The position numbers and the translations under genes are program-made. A DNA stretch of 35,849 bases, taken from positions 1-35,849 of the forward strand of contig CAKUQY010000020.1 in assembly GCA_934675585.1 (NCBI GenBank). Direction: 5' to 3'. Positions 32,638-35,849 of this stretch are shown here, in pieces (the first letter of the stretch is position 1; each line of letters opens with the position of its first letter). Source of the stretch: an uncultured Opitutales bacterium. GTDB lineage: Bacteria; Verrucomicrobiota; Verrucomicrobiia; Opitutales; UBA953. Under the pieces are notes generated by a model, which saw nothing but the letters and a program-made list of their open reading frames with translations, had not been told where the DNA came from and searched no databases.

Positions 32638-34416
32638 ATGATTAATTTTTCAGACGCTTGCATGGATATGGCTCGTGCGATTTTGAGCCACAATATTAGT
32701 TCGATTAACGAAGACGGCACCATTATGCCGGTAGCGGGCGAAATTGCCCTCGAAAACGAAAGTGGCCACGCGGCTTTCGCTTTGGGCGAATTTTATCGCG
32801 CAACACAACAAGAAACGATCGATTGTGTTGATATTGTTAAGCTGGAAGCGGCTTGCGTGAATTCGCAATTGCAATCGGGCAAAGCCACCGAAAGTGGTTT
32901 GGCTTATGCCGCATTGGGTTTGCTTTCGTTTGGTCCTTCAAAAGATCGCAATAAACCTTACGCGTTGATTTCAGAAGAAACGCGTAAAGCAATCGATATC
33001 GCATTGCTCAATCGCTCTGATTATTTTGATTATCGCCAAGCTTTTAATATTGGCAAAAGTGTTACGCGCTTTTCGTTGGGACTTTCCAAAAAAGACGAAA
33101 CGCCTTCGTTGATTGATCGTTTTATTGAGCGTCTTACTAAAAATTCGTCGGGCGGTTATTGCGATACTTGCCCAAAAACAGAAATAAATCCAGATGTGCT
33201 CGGTGGCGAGTTCGGTGTTTATGGTTTGTTGGATTATGTTTTTATTCGCCAATGTTTGCAATTGCACGCGAACGTTCATTTGCGGGAACGCAAATTGCCT
33301 TCGTTGCGCACGCCAGCTGAACGCTATTTGAAATTGATTCCAGAAATCGTGCGCGAAGACGGCATGGGCTTTGCTTACGGCGCGAATATCGGCGCTTATG
33401 GCCAAATGCACATGATCAGCTTTATTTTGCAATCAATGCGCGATGGTTGGATTTTGCCAGACCAAATGCCACTTTACAAAGGCATTTTGACAAAACTTTA
33501 TCAATATTTTTACACAACATATTTCAATCCAGAATTGGGTATGATTGTTATTCGCGATTGCGAACGCGATACCGACGCAAATCACTCAACTCGCATGGCA
33601 AACTTTGACGCGGCGCGTTATCTTTGCCAATGGTCGCGTCTTGCAAAAACAATCGGCGGTACGCTCGCCGACGCTAAACAAAAGATTTTTGATAAGTCGG
33701 CTTACAAATTGATTAGCTTTGATAAATGCGGTCGTAAAGAACAAGCTTTGATTATTTATCGTAATCCCGCGACGAATTTGTACGTGCAAATTCCAATTGT
33801 CTCTAACGCAGGTCGCGGGAACAGCGATTCGTTGGCGTTCCCGCACATGCCGGGCGTTTTTGATTCGCCAGTGAACAAATACGTTCCCGCGTTTATTCCC
33901 GAATTTGTGATTGGCGATCAAACTTTCACGCCTTCGTATTACGCAAAAAATATCAAGCCACGCATGGGCGCACGCCCAGGCTCGTTCATCGTTGCATTTG
34001 AACAACCCGATTTGATTACTGTTGATGAAAAAATCGTTCCCGCCATCGCTTCGATGCGTGTTGAGTGGGAATTTTCGGGAAGTAAAATTGTCGGCCGTTG
34101 GACGATTATTCCTAAAACGCGTTGCGAATTGAAAACAATGCGCATCGTCAATGTTACTGCGGCTTGCCACAGCACCATGCATTGCGGGAACGCGTTCCGC
34201 CTCGGCGAAAAGAATGTTGGTTGCCAAATTGTGAAAGATGATTTTGGTGGACAATGGTTGCCTTATGTTGATGTTTCGCAAGAAGCAGACCGTACGCGTG
34301 CGGGTAAAATTTATTATTACCAAGAATATTTGCGTGCAGAGCCATTAAAACTTTTGCCAGGAAAAGCGATGACCATTGAGGTGGCTTATGAACCAGACAT
34401 CGCAACGGTTTATTAA
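32638..34416 (+). CDS. Conserved-looking protein of unknown function, possible carbohydrate-active fold
   Basis: I do not recognise this 592-residue protein. It has no signal peptide or membrane segment. Residues 1-340 look helical with repeated aromatic-rich segments (FDYRQAFNIGKSVTRFS, YGQMHMISFILQSM), reminiscent of alpha/alpha-toroid enzymes such as lyases and heparinase-like proteins. From about 350 onward beta-strand-like segments dominate, with HMPGVFDSPVNKYVPAF and WTIIPKTRCELKTMR. That two-part layout is suggestive, not proof. An AAGGA ribosome site lies 12 bases before the ATG. A nucleotide-sugar transferase gene follows after 35 bases, which adds weak support to a carbohydrate role. 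Confidence 0.6.
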   Translation: MINFSDACMDMARAILSHNISSINEDGTIMPVAGEIALENESGHAAFALGEFYRATQQETIDCVDIVKLEAACVNSQLQSGKATESGLAYAALGLLSFGPSKDRNKPYALISEETRKAIDIALLNRSDYFDYRQAFNIGKSVTRFSLGLSKKDETPSLIDRFIERLTKNSSGGYCDTCPKTEINPDVLGGEFGVYGLLDYVFIRQCLQLHANVHLRERKLPSLRTPAERYLKLIPEIVREDGMGFAYGANIGAYGQMHMISFILQSMRDGWILPDQMPLYKGILTKLYQYFYTTYFNPELGMIVIRDCERDTDANHSTRMANFDAARYLCQWSRLAKTIGGTLADAKQKIFDKSAYKLISFDKCGRKEQALIIYRNPATNLYVQIPIVSNAGRGNSDSLAFPHMPGVFDSPVNKYVPAFIPEFVIGDQTFTPSYYAKNIKPRMGARPGSFIVAFEQPDLITVDEKIVPAIASMRVEWEFSGSKIVGRWTIIPKTRCELKTMRIVNVTAACHSTMHCGNAFRLGEKNVGCQIVKDDFGGQWLPYVDVSQEADRTRAGKIYYYQEYLRAEPLKLLPGKAMTIEVAYEPDIATVY

Positions 34417-34451
34417 TTTTTTATTCACTAACAATTAACCCCCTAAATATT

Positions 34452-35357
34452 ATGAAACCTACACTTCTCGTTTTGGCAGCAGGTATGGGCAGCCGTTATG
34501 GAGGCCTTAAACAAATGGATCCAATGGGCCCTTCGGGCGAAACGATCCTCGACTATTCTGTGTTTGACGCTGTGCGCGCCGGCTTTGGGAAAGTCGTATT
34601 CATCATTCGTCCTGATTTTGAACAGGCATTCAAAGAGATGGTCGCGAAGAAAAATCTTCCCGTTCCCGTCGATTATGCTTTTCAATCGCTCGATAAGCTT
34701 CCCGCGGGCTTTAGCGTTCCCGCAGGTCGCGAAAAACCATGGGGCACCACGCACGCAATTCTTTGCGCAAAAGGTGTCGTAAAAGAAAACTTTGCAATTA
34801 TCAATGCAGACGATTTTTATGGTCGCAATTCTTACGAAGTGCTCGCAAATTATTTGAAAGATCTTGATCCAAACAGCTCGAATTTCTCGATGGTTGGCTT
34901 CTTGATGAAAAATACGCTTTCAGAACACGGCACAGTGGCTCGTGGTGTTTGCGAAACAGACGCAAGCAACCATCTCGTTAAAATTGCCGAATTGACCAAA
35001 ATCGCAAAAGTGGGCGACAATGGCCGCAACGCAAATGAAGACGGCACAACCACCGATATTCCTGGTGACACACCTGTTTCGATGAATATGTGGGGCTGCA
35101 CACCAAAACTCTTTGATCATCTCGATCGCATTTTCTTGGAATTCTTGAAAGAAAAGGGCACCGAGTTGAAATCGGAATGCTTCATCCCAATGACAATCGG
35201 TCAATTGATCAATGAAGGCAACGCAAACGTTACCGTGTTGCGCACCGATTCGGCTTGGTTTGGCGTTACCTACAAAGAAGACAAACCTGTGGTGCAAGCA
35301 AATATTCAAGCACTCATCGCAAAGGGCGAGTATCCAGACAATCTCTGGAAAGTGTAA
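34452..35357 (+). CDS. Nucleotidyltransferase, NDP-sugar pyrophosphorylase-like
   Basis: A 301-residue GT-A-fold enzyme of the type that joins an NTP to a sugar phosphate. The N-terminal nucleotide-binding loop is LVLAAGMGSRYGGLKQMDPM (residues 6-25). EKPWGTTHAIL (about 95-105) and the metal-binding INADDFYG (about 117-124) follow. The C-terminal half has NMWGCTPKLFDHL and SECFIPMTI. The GSRYGGLKQ form with a following PMGPSGE is a subgroup whose substrate I cannot name. It is followed by a clear terminator that uses the dispersed motif as hairpin tip. Confidence 0.8.
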   Translation: MKPTLLVLAAGMGSRYGGLKQMDPMGPSGETILDYSVFDAVRAGFGKVVFIIRPDFEQAFKEMVAKKNLPVPVDYAFQSLDKLPAGFSVPAGREKPWGTTHAILCAKGVVKENFAIINADDFYGRNSYEVLANYLKDLDPNSSNFSMVGFLMKNTLSEHGTVARGVCETDASNHLVKIAELTKIAKVGDNGRNANEDGTTTDIPGDTPVSMNMWGCTPKLFDHLDRIFLEFLKEKGTELKSECFIPMTIGQLINEGNANVTVLRTDSAWFGVTYKEDKPVVQANIQALIAKGEYPDNLWKV

Positions 35358-35383
35358 GAAAATAACCACACAAAAAACAAAAA

Positions 35384-35426
35384 AGCTGCGCGGGAACGCG
35401 TGGCTTTTTTTGCGTTCCCGCAAAAA
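35384..35426 (+). terminator. Terminator formed by the dispersed motif, with second hairpin
   Basis: AGCTGCGCG pairs with CGCGTGGCT (two G-U pairs) around a GGAA loop at 35384-35405, and seven T residues follow. The hairpin tip is the motif GCGGGAACGC. A second hairpin overlaps it: TTTTTGCG (35407-35414), loop TTCC, CGCAAAAA (35419-35426), which contains GCGTTCCCGC. Both orientations of the motif thus sit in one terminator. Confidence 0.75.
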
Positions 35427-35483
35427 TCAACGAAGACTTATGACGATGACTATGAGCGAATTAGCAAATTAAAATTCAAAAAA

Positions 35484-35518
35484 ATCTGTGAAATCTGTCA
35501 AAAATCTGTTTCATCTGT
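35484..35518 (+). repeat. Short ATCTGT repeat cluster
   Basis: ATCTGT occurs at 35484, 35493, 35504 and 35513, at 9, 11 and 9 base intervals, in the context AAATCTGTGAAATCTGTC. It is a low-complexity intergenic repeat of unknown role. Confidence 0.5.
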
Positions 35519-35772
35519 GTTCAAAAAACCAAGCGTTCCCGCCCAAGTCGAGAACTCTCGAAAATAACGAAATTGATAAAAGATAATTTTTCTCAAATAA
35601 ATTCAAAAACTTTTTCTTTTTTGCAAAATTTACGTGCGCTCTTTTGTGAAAAATCCCTCAAATTCATCAGCGGCCGCCCGAAAAAACCTCCCAAAATCGC
35701 CCCAAAACAACTCATTTTTCCTTTTTATCCCGCATAAATCCTAACCACAAACAAAAATTGGGATTAGACTGG

Positions 35773-35849
35773 TTCGTATTTCGTCAAATAAAAAGGACAC
35801 CGAAGATTTTTTTGAGAGGAAAGATTCTGGGAGTTATTCTTCATTTAAG
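35773..35849 (+). repeat. Edge repeat, copy B
   Basis: Matches positions 1-77 read on the minus strand (see copy A). The sequence runs off the window. AAAAAGGA inside it could be a ribosome site or part of the repeat; no start codon and frame can be settled. Confidence 0.6.

Larger units (their letters stand above)
104..35542. repeat. Dispersed GCGGGAACGC motif family (first to last copy)
   Basis: This span marks the first and last copies of a short motif scattered through the whole window. By hand I counted about 165 GGGAAC or GTTCCC cores and about 55-60 perfect decamers GCGGGAACGC or GCGTTCCCGC. Copies lie in both orientations and in all frames of genes, producing peptides such as VPA, AGT, RER, GN and FPQ. 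The decamer can fold as a 3-bp stem with a GGAA loop. The CRISPR array, cas2 and mraZ have none. The counts are approximate. Confidence 0.85.
35358..35772. other. Intergenic region without a recognisable gene
   Basis: After the terminator I see no gene with a family signature. It holds four ATCTGT copies (35484-35518), one GCGTTCCCGC copy (35533-35542), AT-rich sequence, and then the edge repeat. A 10-codon open frame at 35440 is too short to support. Confidence 0.6.

Noticed and set aside
35212..35472. An 86-codon open frame overlapping the end of the nucleotidyltransferase
   Set aside because: It overlaps a recognised gene for most of its length and then runs through the terminator; no family features.
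1..35849. tRNA, rRNA and riboswitch genes
   Set aside because: I looked for T-loop GTTCGAATC-like sequence, conserved rRNA blocks and common riboswitch cores, and found none that could be supported.

Overview
The window reads like a chromosomal segment of a Gram-negative-type bacterium, most likely from the PVC group (Verrucomicrobiota-like). This is inferred from gene content: a meso-diaminopimelate-type MurE, an mraZ-rsmH-ftsL-ftsI-murE division cluster, GlnRS, and a McsA/McsB-like pair. No rRNA or tRNA gene was seen, so the taxonomy is tentative. Protein genes are tightly packed, and most lack a clear Shine-Dalgarno sequence.

Layout. Positions 173-9122 (+) carry infA, yggS, acnA, cysE, a CCA-adding enzyme, rsmD, glnS and an RluA-type pseudouridine synthase. 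Positions 9242-14506 (-) hold the division/wall cluster in transcription order mraZ, rsmH, an ftsL-like gene, ftsI, murE. The mraZ promoter carries TGGGG boxes that look like MraZ operators, and DnaA-box-like sites lie on both sides of mraZ. Positions 14804-22964 (+) are a complete type II (II-C-like) CRISPR-Cas9 locus with an unusual order: cas9, cas1, leader, a 34-repeat array, cas2, then tracrRNA. Positions 23098-26167 (+) carry an FAD oxidoreductase, an MFS transporter and murI. Positions 26381-35357 (+) carry a CstA-family transporter, leuC, mcsA, an mcsB-like gene whose kinase residues are replaced, two membrane-associated proteins (VC0807-like and SPFH), a 592-residue protein of unknown function, and a nucleotide-sugar transferase.

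The most striking signal is not a gene. The motif GCGGGAACGC (complement GCGTTCCCGC) is scattered through almost everything, in all reading frames, inside conserved enzymes and in spacers between genes. I counted about 165 copies of the GGGAAC/GTTCCC core by hand, roughly 4.6 per kb, and about 55-60 perfect decamers where chance predicts fewer than one. The decamer is itself a mini-hairpin, GCG-GGAA-CGC, with a GNRA-type loop, and paired or extended copies form what look like transcription terminators. It is absent from the CRISPR array and cas2 but dense in cas9.

Other points of note are a leader RNA segment that can pair with the first CRISPR repeat, promoters placed so that leuC, cstA and the SPFH gene may make leaderless mRNAs, a 124-bp MITE-like inverted repeat before cstA, and a related repeat of about 77 bp at both window ends in opposite, outward orientation.
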